A DNA stretch of 64,000 nucleotides from positions 1,612,001 through 1,676,000 of the forward strand of contig NZ_AP018437.1 of NCBI RefSeq assembly GCF_003966975.1, in the 5' to 3' direction. A program made the position numbers and the translations under genes. The notes beneath the pieces were generated by a model that was not told the origin of the DNA, did not search any database, and worked only from the letters and a program-made list of their open reading frames with translations. The stretch comes from Pelolinea submarina. Lineage in GTDB: Bacteria; Chloroflexota; Anaerolineae; Anaerolineales; Anaerolineaceae. Shown here piece after piece: positions 6,949-14,223 of this stretch (position 1 is its first letter; each line of letters opens with the position of its first letter).

Positions 6949-9018
6949 TCAATAACCCTGAAGGTCAAGGATCTCGATCCCGTAAATCTTGGCGTCCGAC
7001 CAGTTCTCGTTGGTACGTTGGGACGCCCATAGCAACCCTTCCCCCCAGGCCATGTCCCACGTTCCTTCGGAGGCTGCGTAAATCCAGCCGACGTTTCTGC
7101 CGTCCTTTGTGGTTTTAACAATTCCCGGACCACCAGGCGACCAGAAGTACTCGCCGTCCCACGCTAGACCGCCGTTCCCCCAATCGCCTTTTTCGATGGT
7201 GCCGGCCAGATTACCCGAGCGGTCCATGACGTAGACGAAGTTGGATGCCCAGCCTGCCACATAAAGGTATTCGCCATCCCAGGTGATGCCTTTGCAGCCG
7301 TTATCGGGGTCGGGGGAGGGGAAACTTGAAAGCGTTTCGCCGCTGGCCGGATCGATCTCGTAGATCATGCGCTCGGCGAAATCCAGCGCCCATAAATGCT
7401 CTCCGTCAAAGGTGAGTCCCCAAATCTGTGAACCGGGACCCTGAAAATGTGTCAGGATTTCTCCGCTGTCGGGATCGATACGGTAATATTCCGCCCACAG
7501 AGTGGCGGTCCAAAGCGCTTCTCCATCCCAGGCTACAGCCCAGGTCAACCCTAGATTTTCGCCCACCTTTTTGACAACAGCCCGGCTTTCATCCTCGGCG
7601 TCATAAACGTACGCGTAGTGATCCAAATCCTCGTCGCCGGGGGTATATCCCAGCTCGTATGACATATCGGGTGAGAAATCGAAAGTTATTTCTTCCGGAA
7701 CGGTTGTGTCATCTGCTATTTTCTCTGAGTCGCCGCAGATCTGGCAGTTGCGATTATCCGTTATCTGTACGTTGCCTACCTGAATGACGTTGTTTCCCTC
7801 TCCCGTGGCTACACCCTCGGAATTTTGGCTGGACAGCACGCCTTTCAGCAGAACCGATGCGCTGTTATCGACGGATACACCCCCTGCGCCATTATTCATA
7901 AAGATGGACGAAGTGATGACAGCGTCCGTTGCATCCAGGTGGATACCGGATGTTCCGCTTTCCTCGATCAGGCAATGGTCAATAACCAGGTCATTATATT
8001 GTTCGGCCGCGATACCGTTATAACCATTCTGATAGACGTGCGTGTTGGATACTTCTCCCTGTGCGTAGGATTCAAAATAGATGCCTTCCCAGTTATTCCA
8101 GCGCACGACTGAATTTTGGATCTTCGGTTTCCCGCCCCAGAAATTCAAACCCTGCTGACCGAATTCCACCACGACGTAGGAGAAAATGGATTTATCCGAG
8201 TTCGATACCCGGATCATGCGCCAATCCCCGTTTTGCGGATTGTCCGCATCGGACGTGAAATAAATCGGCTGGTCAGGTTCACCTTCAGCAATGATGGTCC
8301 CATCCACTGTTAATCCCAACCTTTTTTCCGGTTCCTTGTATCCGCGGTAATGCTTGAATCGAACGATAGTCCCCGGATCGATGGTAAGCGTCACGCCTTC
8401 AGGAATATAGACATCTCCAGCAATCAGGATTTCACCCGACCATACCGTGTCTTTGGCTATTTGGCCGCTGATGGTCTGGCCGCCGGTTTGGTCTTGGGGT
8501 GGGTTGGCACCTTTACCTGCCCCTGTTTTACATCCCTGCTCGACGAGGTTGTAATCATAGGCATTGGTAAAACTCCCATCGGGAAAACCCAACTGCAGAG
8601 AACCGCGGCAGGGAAAAGCAATGTTATCCAGACCGGTAACCCACGGCAGGGTTCCGATGATAAAACCGTCCGGCGACTGGTCCAGTTCCGCGTTGGGACG
8701 AATCACGATTCTGCCCGGTTCATCACCAGTCGGAATTTCCTCTCCATCAACCCAAATTGTCGTCGGTGAAAAATCATCCGGCCAGGGATCGATATTCACC
8801 TCAATGAAATGTTCGTTTTTATTCCAGGTGACATTGGTTATGACGGATGCGGAGGTAAGGTTGCCCGGGGAGGATGCAATTACTGTTTGCCGCGATCCGG
8901 ATGCATTGCCGCCTGAGTTGGTTGTGGTTGGGAGCTTCTCAATGAGCGAACTTTCCAGATCGTAAAAGGACAATAAAAAGCAGAGGAAAAAAAGGAAAAT
9001 AAAAGGTTTCGTTTTCAT
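6949..9018 (-). CDS. Secreted parallel beta-helix / beta-propeller protein
   Basis: 689 residues from ATG 9016-9018, chosen because GAGG lies 6-7 bases upstream and because the protein then begins with a lysine pair and a long hydrophobic signal segment (KPFIFLFFLCFLLSF). No lipobox is evident. About residues 210-440 form a right-handed beta-helix of the DUF1565/NosD kind: turns such as GDVYIPEGVTLTIDPGTIV, then repeated short strands ending in NSVV, NTHV, HCLI and SSIF. From about 490 to the end, five or so blades carry WDGE-YLW or FDGEHLW repeats, as in glutamine-cyclotransferase-like or NHL-type propellers. Role is probably extracellular, carbohydrate or surface binding; no catalytic residues are identified. 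Confidence 0.72.
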   Translation of the reverse strand: MKTKPFIFLFFLCFLLSFYDLESSLIEKLPTTTNSGGNASGSRQTVIASSPGNLTSASVITNVTWNKNEHFIEVNIDPWPDDFSPTTIWVDGEEIPTGDEPGRIVIRPNAELDQSPDGFIIGTLPWVTGLDNIAFPCRGSLQLGFPDGSFTNAYDYNLVEQGCKTGAGKGANPPQDQTGGQTISGQIAKDTVWSGEILIAGDVYIPEGVTLTIDPGTIVRFKHYRGYKEPEKRLGLTVDGTIIAEGEPDQPIYFTSDADNPQNGDWRMIRVSNSDKSIFSYVVVEFGQQGLNFWGGKPKIQNSVVRWNNWEGIYFESYAQGEVSNTHVYQNGYNGIAAEQYNDLVIDHCLIEESGTSGIHLDATDAVITSSIFMNNGAGGVSVDNSASVLLKGVLSSQNSEGVATGEGNNVIQVGNVQITDNRNCQICGDSEKIADDTTVPEEITFDFSPDMSYELGYTPGDEDLDHYAYVYDAEDESRAVVKKVGENLGLTWAVAWDGEALWTATLWAEYYRIDPDSGEILTHFQGPGSQIWGLTFDGEHLWALDFAERMIYEIDPASGETLSSFPSPDPDNGCKGITWDGEYLYVAGWASNFVYVMDRSGNLAGTIEKGDWGNGGLAWDGEYFWSPGGPGIVKTTKDGRNVGWIYAASEGTWDMAWGEGLLWASQRTNENWSDAKIYGIEILDLQGY

Positions 9019-9229
9019 ACATGCCTCATAATCAAAAAGGCGTTCCCCAGAAAAGAAATCATTGGCCCATTTCAATCCTGAAAACAATCTTTGTTAATCG
9101 GGAAATGACTTTTTTATGCAGATTTAAATATACAACATTTATGCTTAATAGCGGGTCTTGAACCTTATTTCAGAATAGAAATGTTTCGCTGGTAAGAGAT
9201 TTAATAATCGTGAATTAAACGTTCCTGGA

Positions 9230-9319
9230 TTAGAACAACGACTGTGGGCTGTCCTGCAGCGTCTCGACCTGGTGTGTGTTTTGGGTCTCCTCTGGATAAT
9301 CCCAATTGGCAAAAACTGT
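9230..9319 (-). pseudogene. comM 3'-end remnant, copy B (heavily decayed)
   Basis: On the minus strand the last 29 codons before a TAA (9230-9232) end in ETQNTHQVETLQDSPQSLF, aligning with the ComM terminus EIRNTHLAEALQYRPQTLF and sharing an upstream FAN.D with copy A. Homology stops where a palindromic repeat begins at 9319. It is the least conserved of the three copies; alone it would be weak, but the same register and stop position recur in copies A and C. Confidence 0.62.
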
Positions 9320-9342
9320 AGGGCAGACATTCTTGTCTGCCA
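9319..9342. repeat. Palindromic intergenic repeat, member 1
   Basis: GGCAGACA, a 4-base loop TTCT, then TGTCTGCC (9322-9341), preceded by GTAG. The same element in opposite orientation is at 10437-10469, so this is a dispersed REP-like family and not a unique terminator. It sits exactly between comM remnants B and C. Confidence 0.6.
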
Positions 9343-9397
9343 TTGTTATTCGGAACCACGTCTGGCATACCCCAGAGGCTACAGGTGAAAGACTGAC

Positions 9398-9529
9398 CTA
9401 CATAGTTTGGAAAAGAGTCTGCGGATGGTACAGCTGCGCCTCTGACAGGAGCGTGTTGCGGTCATCCACCGAAGCATCCAGGTCAGCGATGGTGTGCGCC
9501 AGCATGAGGATAAGGAGATTGGCGCGTTC
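9398..9529 (-). pseudogene. comM 3'-end remnant, copy C
   Basis: Minus-strand translation gives a ComM-like end: LAHTIADLDASV followed by DDRNTLLSEAQLYHPQTLF (intact gene: LARTIADLD, then EIRNTHLAEALQYRPQTLF). The original stop is lost and the frame runs three more residues to a TAG at 9398-9400. Homology reaches slightly further upstream than in copy A (RA...ILMLA), then fades, with an in-frame stop soon after. It lies between the acetyltransferase gene and copy B. Confidence 0.78.
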
Positions 9530-9589
9530 TACTCCCGCCCTCGATCCCTCTTTCTACGGAAAAAGACAGAATTCTCCGCTGATAATTAA

Positions 9590-9628
9590 GTTATGCACAC
9601 TTCTTTTTGCTTCGGAAGTGTGCATAAC
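9590..9628. terminator. Perfect 14-bp inverted repeat downstream of the acetyltransferase gene
   Basis: GTTATGCACACTTC (9590-9603) and its exact complement (9615-9628) flank an 11-base loop. A run of eight T (9631-9638) follows on the plus strand, so as an intrinsic terminator it would act best on rightward transcripts. For the leftward acetyltransferase gene, whose stop is 13 bases away, the hairpin is followed by TTAATTAT, a weaker tail. Probably a bidirectional terminator; a mobile-element end is the alternative. Confidence 0.55.
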
Positions 9629-9640
9629 AATTTTTTTTAC

Positions 9641-10267
9641 TTACAGCTTATCCACATCCCCATTCATGATATGCGGTATTGATTGCTGTATCTTCTCAAA
9701 AGGCCAATTCCACCATTGCAGCCGGATTAATTTCTCGATGGTTGCGTCATCAAAACGCTTTTTGATGGCTTTCGCGGGAATCCCGCCAACAATGGTATAG
9801 GGCGGAACATCTTTGGTTACCACGGCTCTGGTTGCAATGATAGCCCCGTCGCCGATGTGAACGCCGGACATGATCACAGCCTCGTATCCGATCCAAACAT
9901 CATTGCCAATAACGATATCCCCCTTGTTATCCCAGGCTGATTTCACGTTGGCCTTATCCAACCCCCATTCTTCAAAGAAGATGGGGAAGGGATAGGTTGC
10001 AAGAGATCTTTGGGTGTGATTGGAGCTGGTTAATAAAAACCTGGCTCCGCAGGCAATGGAACAGAATTTACCGATGATCAACTTATCCTGATTGACAGGA
10101 TAATGATAGAGCACATTATTCTTCTCAAATTGCCTGGGATCGCAGGTAAAGTCGTTGTACATGGTGTAATCACCAACCATGATATTGGGGTTGGTAATGG
10201 CCCCTTTTAAATAGATGGTGCCAGAATCATTGGTTCGCGGATAAATCTTATTATCTGGAATAGTCAT
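9641..10267 (-). CDS. Xenobiotic acetyltransferase, Vat/CatB type
   Basis: 208 residues, the usual length. It is a left-handed beta-helix hexapeptide acetyltransferase: [17 protein letters not shown], then the SSNHT segment with probable catalytic His84, then [37 protein letters not shown] and [16 protein letters not shown]. The [11 protein letters not shown] and NDVWIG features are typical of streptogramin A (Vat) and type B chloramphenicol acetyltransferases, which use acetyl-CoA. The substrate cannot be assigned; related proteins of unknown substrate are common. AGGAG lies 7 bases before the ATG. It sits between intact comM and comM remnant C, as cargo. Confidence 0.85.
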   Translation of the reverse strand: MTIPDNKIYPRTNDSGTIYLKGAITNPNIMVGDYTMYNDFTCDPRQFEKNNVLYHYPVNQDKLIIGKFCSIACGARFLLTSSNHTQRSLATYPFPIFFEEWGLDKANVKSAWDNKGDIVIGNDVWIGYEAVIMSGVHIGDGAIIATRAVVTKDVPPYTIVGGIPAKAIKKRFDDATIEKLIRLQWWNWPFEKIQQSIPHIMNGDVDKL

Positions 10268-10436
10268 TAGAATTCTCCTAAGTTTTTTATAGTCTTATTC
10301 TTTAGTCAACTATTCCAGCCATCACAATGCATCGTTGCACTTCATCACCTGCCTTTCCATGAAAAGTAAAATTTCCAGCAATACGCTGAATGCCCGCTTA
10401 TGATATTTCATTCCATGGTTTTATGGAAGGTGGCGT

Positions 10437-10469
10437 AGGGTTGTGGGCAAACAGGAATGTTTGCCCTAC
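10437..10469. repeat. Palindromic intergenic repeat, member 2
   Basis: GGGCAAACA, loop GGAA, TGTTTGCCC (10445-10466), a perfect 9-bp stem with flanking GTAG/CTAC bases. Its reverse complement closely matches the element at 9319-9342, including differences in the stem that are compensated on both arms (GGCAGACA/TGTCTGCC against GGCAAACA/TGTTTGCC), which argues for conserved pairing. Confidence 0.6.
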
Positions 10470-10480
10470 ATGAACCGGAA

Positions 10481-10632
10481 TGTCATTCTGAACAAAGTGC
10501 ACTTCCTGAGCCACGAGTGAAGAATCTCGGCTTACATGAACAGATCATTCCATCTGCGTTTCTGTCATTTGATCAACCGTGAGACCACGCCGAGATCGTT
10601 TCGCCTTGCTTCTGCAGGGCTCACGATGACAC
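10481..10632. repeat. MITE- or REP-like imperfect long inverted repeat
   Basis: The left end, TGTCATTCTGAAC...GAATCTCGGC (10481 to about 10531), is complementary with mismatches to the right end, CCGAGATCG...GGGCTCACGATGACA (about 10590-10632). Elements starting TGTCATTCTGAG and containing GAATCTCG are familiar dispersed intergenic repeats. No coding capacity. Together with the neighbouring palindrome it fills the 405-base gap between comM and the acetyltransferase gene. Confidence 0.5.
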
Positions 10633-10672
10633 GAGAAAGTGTGACGTGTGTTCATGCGGTTATTTCTTGGGA

Positions 10673-12205
10673 TCAGAACAACGTCTGCGGGCGATACTGT
10701 AGCGCCTCGGCCAGGTGGGTGTTGCGAATTTCCGCTGAATTATCCAGATCGGCGATGGTGCGAGCCAGCTTGAGGATGCGGTGGTAGGCGCGTGCGGACA
10801 GGTGCATCTGCGCCATGGCGGCTTTCATCAGATTCTGGCAGGCCTCGTCCAGCGCGCAGTATTGGCGCAGGTCGGCCGTGCGCATATCGGCGTTGCACAG
10901 GATGCCGGCCTGGGTCTGGCCGCCGGCGTCGAAGCGTTGGCGTTGGATCTCGCGCGCGGCTTCCACACGCGCCTGAATGACTGCCGAGGGTTCGCCGTAG
11001 CGCTGGTCGCTGAGTTTGTCGTAATCCACGCGCGGTACGCTGACATGGATGTCGATGCGGTCCAACAGCGGGCCGGAAATGCGCTTCTGGTAGGTCAGGA
11101 TGGCGCCCTGTGAGCAGGTGCAGGCTTTCTGTAGGTCGCCGTAATAGCCGCACGGGCAGGGGTTCATGGCCGCTACCAATTGGAAATTGGCCGGGAAGGT
11201 CAGCGAGCCGCGCGCGCGGCTGATGGTGACCTGCTTGTCCTCCAGCGGCTGGCGCAGCACTTCCAGTACGTTGCGCCCGAACTCGGGCAGCTCGTCCAGG
11301 AACAGCACCCCGCGGTGGGCCAGTGAGACCTCGCCCGGGTGCGGCCAGTTGCCGCCGCCCACTAATCCGGCGTGCGAGATGGTGTGGTGCGGGGCGCGGA
11401 AGGGGCGCGTTTGAATGAGGGGCACCTCCGGCGGGAGCATATCGGAGATGGAATAGATGCGCGTCACGTCCAGGGATTCATCGATGGTCATGGCCGGCAA
11501 GATGGCGGGCAGCGCGCGCGCCAGCAGGGTCTTGCCCGCGCCGGGCGGCCCGATCATGAGCAGGTTGTGCCCGCCGGCCGCGGCCACTTCCAGAGCGCGC
11601 TTGACGTGCTCCTGACCTTTGACTTCCTTGAAATCCGTTAGCGCCCAGGCTTGGGTGCCGGTCACCGGGGTGGGCGGTTGGGGACTGACATCGCGGCGGC
11701 CCTGCAGAAAGGCGGCCAGCTCTTCCAGCGATTCCACCGGGATGACTTCCAGATCGGGGATCAGTGCCGCTTCGCCCGCGTCCACCTTGGGAACATAAAT
11801 GCGTTTATAACCCTGTTCGCGCGCGATGGCGGCCATGGGCAGCACCCCGCGCACATGCCGGACCGAACCGTCCAGCGAGAGTTCACCCACCACCAGACCT
11901 TCTTCCAGCGGCCGTGTTGGCAGCATTTCCATGCAGGCCAGGATGCCCAGAGCGATGGGTAAATCATAGGAGGGGCCTTCTTTGCGCACCGAAGCGGGCG
12001 CCAGATTGATGGTTAAACGGGAGCGGGGGTAGGGGTAGCCGGCGTTCTTGATAGCGGCCAGCACGCGCTGCCTGGATTCCTGCACGGCCGCGTCGGGCAG
12101 CCCGACGATGTCCATGCCCGGCAAGCCCTGGGCGGTGTCGACTTCCACCTCCACAATGGTGCCTTCCAGTCCGATGATTGCACAAGAATATACACACGCC
12201 AGCAT
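10673..12205 (-). CDS. comM: ComM/YifB family Mg-chelatase-like AAA+ ATPase
   Basis: 510 residues, full length. The N-terminal ChlI-like S5-fold domain (MLACVYSCAIIGLEG through about 165) includes GLPGMDIVGLPDAAVQES. The AAA+ core has Walker A GPPGAGKT at 219-226 and Walker B GVLFLDELPEF near 303, and a Cys cluster (NPCPCGYYGD, then CTC) follows. The Mg_chelatase_C domain ends in RPQTLF. ComM is a hexameric branch-migration helicase aiding integration of DNA taken up by transformation. Its gene is a known island target in Acinetobacter (AbaR elements). Here three partial copies of its 3' end lie downstream, separated by cargo genes. Confidence 0.95.
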   Translation of the reverse strand: MLACVYSCAIIGLEGTIVEVEVDTAQGLPGMDIVGLPDAAVQESRQRVLAAIKNAGYPYPRSRLTINLAPASVRKEGPSYDLPIALGILACMEMLPTRPLEEGLVVGELSLDGSVRHVRGVLPMAAIAREQGYKRIYVPKVDAGEAALIPDLEVIPVESLEELAAFLQGRRDVSPQPPTPVTGTQAWALTDFKEVKGQEHVKRALEVAAAGGHNLLMIGPPGAGKTLLARALPAILPAMTIDESLDVTRIYSISDMLPPEVPLIQTRPFRAPHHTISHAGLVGGGNWPHPGEVSLAHRGVLFLDELPEFGRNVLEVLRQPLEDKQVTISRARGSLTFPANFQLVAAMNPCPCGYYGDLQKACTCSQGAILTYQKRISGPLLDRIDIHVSVPRVDYDKLSDQRYGEPSAVIQARVEAAREIQRQRFDAGGQTQAGILCNADMRTADLRQYCALDEACQNLMKAAMAQMHLSARAYHRILKLARTIADLDNSAEIRNTHLAEALQYRPQTLF

Positions 12206-12558
12206 GATTGTTTGATTACCTTGTGTTCGTTGTTTACTTCAGCGTTAATCATACCCGTTTATTCGTGAAACCGGGCAAAAATATTTTTTGTTATATCTGC
12301 TATCCGGGTATATCGATGTTTTTGAGTTTGTAACCGATTTGGTACAGCCCTGAAAAGTCTTTCCCAACCTATCGATTATGATGTTCATGTTCTTTTTTTC
12401 CCATTGCAGGGGTATCAGCTCCTTAAAAATTCCTGTTTGTAACGGAGACTCGGCCTCGCCGGATTATAATTATGGTTTACAAACATAATATTATTATTCC
12501 ACTATGGGGGATGCACTCTCACTTCAAAACACATAATTAACCCGATCAACAATTCAAT
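12206..12558. other. Divergent intergenic region between comM and the TPR membrane gene
   Basis: 353 bases that must hold the promoters of both genes. GGATTATAAT (TATAAT at 12465-12470) is a plausible plus-strand -10, but no -35 lies at normal spacing. No RNA gene or repeat recognised. Confidence 0.35.
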
Positions 12559-12570
12559 ATGGAGGAAAGT

Positions 12571-14223
12571 ATGGAGCAAAGACCCAAGTTCAACCTGCAC
12601 GCGTTTTACCTGAGCATCTTCAACCTCAATTTTCTGGGCATCGGCTACTTGCTGGCCGGAAAAAAGAAGCGTTGGCTGATCGCGCTGGGCGCCAACCTGG
12701 CGCTTCTGGCAGCCGGCTATTTCCTGAACGCATCGCGCCAGCCGGGATTGTGGGCTTCGATGTATATCGCAGCTTATCTTGCCGCGGCAGTGGACCTGTA
12801 TCTTCTTGTCGCCAAGGATCCTACTTTAGTACCGGAAAAACTGACCCAAAAAGCTTTCCTGCTGCCGTTGATCGGCGCGTTGCTGCTGGTGGTTTTCCTG
12901 GGCGGGTTCTTCGCCTACCGTTCAGCCGGCAATGCACTGATCGATAAAGCCATGGCGGCCTATTTGATCGATGATTATCCGCTGGCTTTCAAAGACCTGT
13001 ATTCGGTCAACCAGCTTTATCGCTGGTCGTTGAACCCGGCCGTGCCTGCCAGTGAGTCCAAGCTGCAGGAAGTCAGTGTAATCCTGACGGCTCAAAACCA
13101 GGCGAATCAAAAGGAATATGAGGCGGCGCTGGATGCGGTGGCGAAATTTTACGAGTTCTTTCCGTCCTCGGACAAAACCGATTTGATGGACAATCTGGCT
13201 ATTGACCAGAACCTGGCCTGGGCGCAGGACCTGATGGCGGATGCGAATTATCAGGGATGCCTGAATCACTTCCAGACTATCTTGAATGACTATCCCAGCC
13301 AGGCGGCCGAACGGAAGATCGATATCGACAATGCCATGGCGCAGAATTATCTAGAATGGGGCAAATCCCTAAGCGCCAAACAGTCCTATAACGGCGCGAT
13401 TGAAAAGTTGGAGATCGTTGTAAACAACTATGTCAATACAACTTCTTACGCTGAAGCCTATCCCGCGGCTGCCGAAGCGCATTATGCTTATGCGTTGAGC
13501 CTGGAAGAGAATAACAATTTCAGCGCGGCGGAGACACAACTGATGTTGGTGCAAACGGATTATATCAATGCCAAGGTGCTCGAAGATGCGGTCAAGGAGA
13601 TGCCGAAGCTCTTATTGGCCTGGGGTATCGATTTGCGCGAAGATGACTCCTACCTGGAAGCGATGCAAAAATTGAATCAGGTTGCGGAATACACTTCCGA
13701 TAGCACTATGCTGGCGAAAGCGGAAGACCAAAAGACGGAGATCATCCCGTTGTTAGCCCGTGACGATGGGGAGGACGGTGCCGAGGTCATCCAGGGCGCT
13801 TTGCTTCAAGTGTGTAATGGCGAAGAGGTGAGCAACCCAAGCGTTGATATTTTCCCGGATGAACCCGGAAAAGCAATGGCCTGCCTGGGATACACAAATT
13901 CATACGTAGCGGAGGAAGCCCAGGCGGACATCCCGGGTACTTTCCGCTACGCGATTACCACCGAAGACGCCGACCGGCGCGTGCAGAGCTGCGATTACCT
14001 GACTTCCATGGACAGCCGCACACTCGAACGCTGGCAATCCGGCACCAAGGTCACCATCTTAAACGTCAAGGATGGATCGAAATATAAGGAAAAGGTTTTC
14101 TACGGTTCTTCACCAGATTCCTGCCCGGCGTCATATTGGTTCTCCATGAAAGTGGAGCTAACCTGGGGCGGCGATGTGGACGAAGAGAAGATCAAAGAAT
14201 GGGTATCAACGGTGATCAAATGA
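12571..14223 (+). CDS. Membrane protein with extracellular TPR-like repeats
   Basis: 550 residues. GGAGG at 12561-12565 sits 5 bases before ATG 12571; the in-frame ATG at 12559 overlaps that site, so the downstream start is better. The N-terminus has about four hydrophobic helices (roughly residues 15-130, e.g. FLLPLIGALLLVVFLGGFF). The remainder is helical, with repeats of the type YxxALxxLxxVxxxY (about 135-400) that resemble tetratricopeptide units, then a C-terminal domain with paired Cys residues. No enzyme motif found. Its stop overlaps the start of the peptide-binding lipoprotein (ATGA), so the two probably act together at the membrane, perhaps as a scaffold. Confidence 0.65.
   Translation: MEQRPKFNLHAFYLSIFNLNFLGIGYLLAGKKKRWLIALGANLALLAAGYFLNASRQPGLWASMYIAAYLAAAVDLYLLVAKDPTLVPEKLTQKAFLLPLIGALLLVVFLGGFFAYRSAGNALIDKAMAAYLIDDYPLAFKDLYSVNQLYRWSLNPAVPASESKLQEVSVILTAQNQANQKEYEAALDAVAKFYEFFPSSDKTDLMDNLAIDQNLAWAQDLMADANYQGCLNHFQTILNDYPSQAAERKIDIDNAMAQNYLEWGKSLSAKQSYNGAIEKLEIVVNNYVNTTSYAEAYPAAAEAHYAYALSLEENNNFSAAETQLMLVQTDYINAKVLEDAVKEMPKLLLAWGIDLREDDSYLEAMQKLNQVAEYTSDSTMLAKAEDQKTEIIPLLARDDGEDGAEVIQGALLQVCNGEEVSNPSVDIFPDEPGKAMACLGYTNSYVAEEAQADIPGTFRYAITTEDADRRVQSCDYLTSMDSRTLERWQSGTKVTILNVKDGSKYKEKVFYGSSPDSCPASYWFSMKVELTWGGDVDEEKIKEWVSTVIK

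Noticed and set aside
9647-9660. Exact DnaA box TTATCCACA
   Set aside because: It lies inside the 3' end of the acetyltransferase coding sequence and has no neighbours of its kind; chance occurrence is likely.
10673-12205. Antisense frames on the plus strand within comM
   Set aside because: They show no ribosome-binding sites or domains and simply mirror the conserved comM coding sequence.
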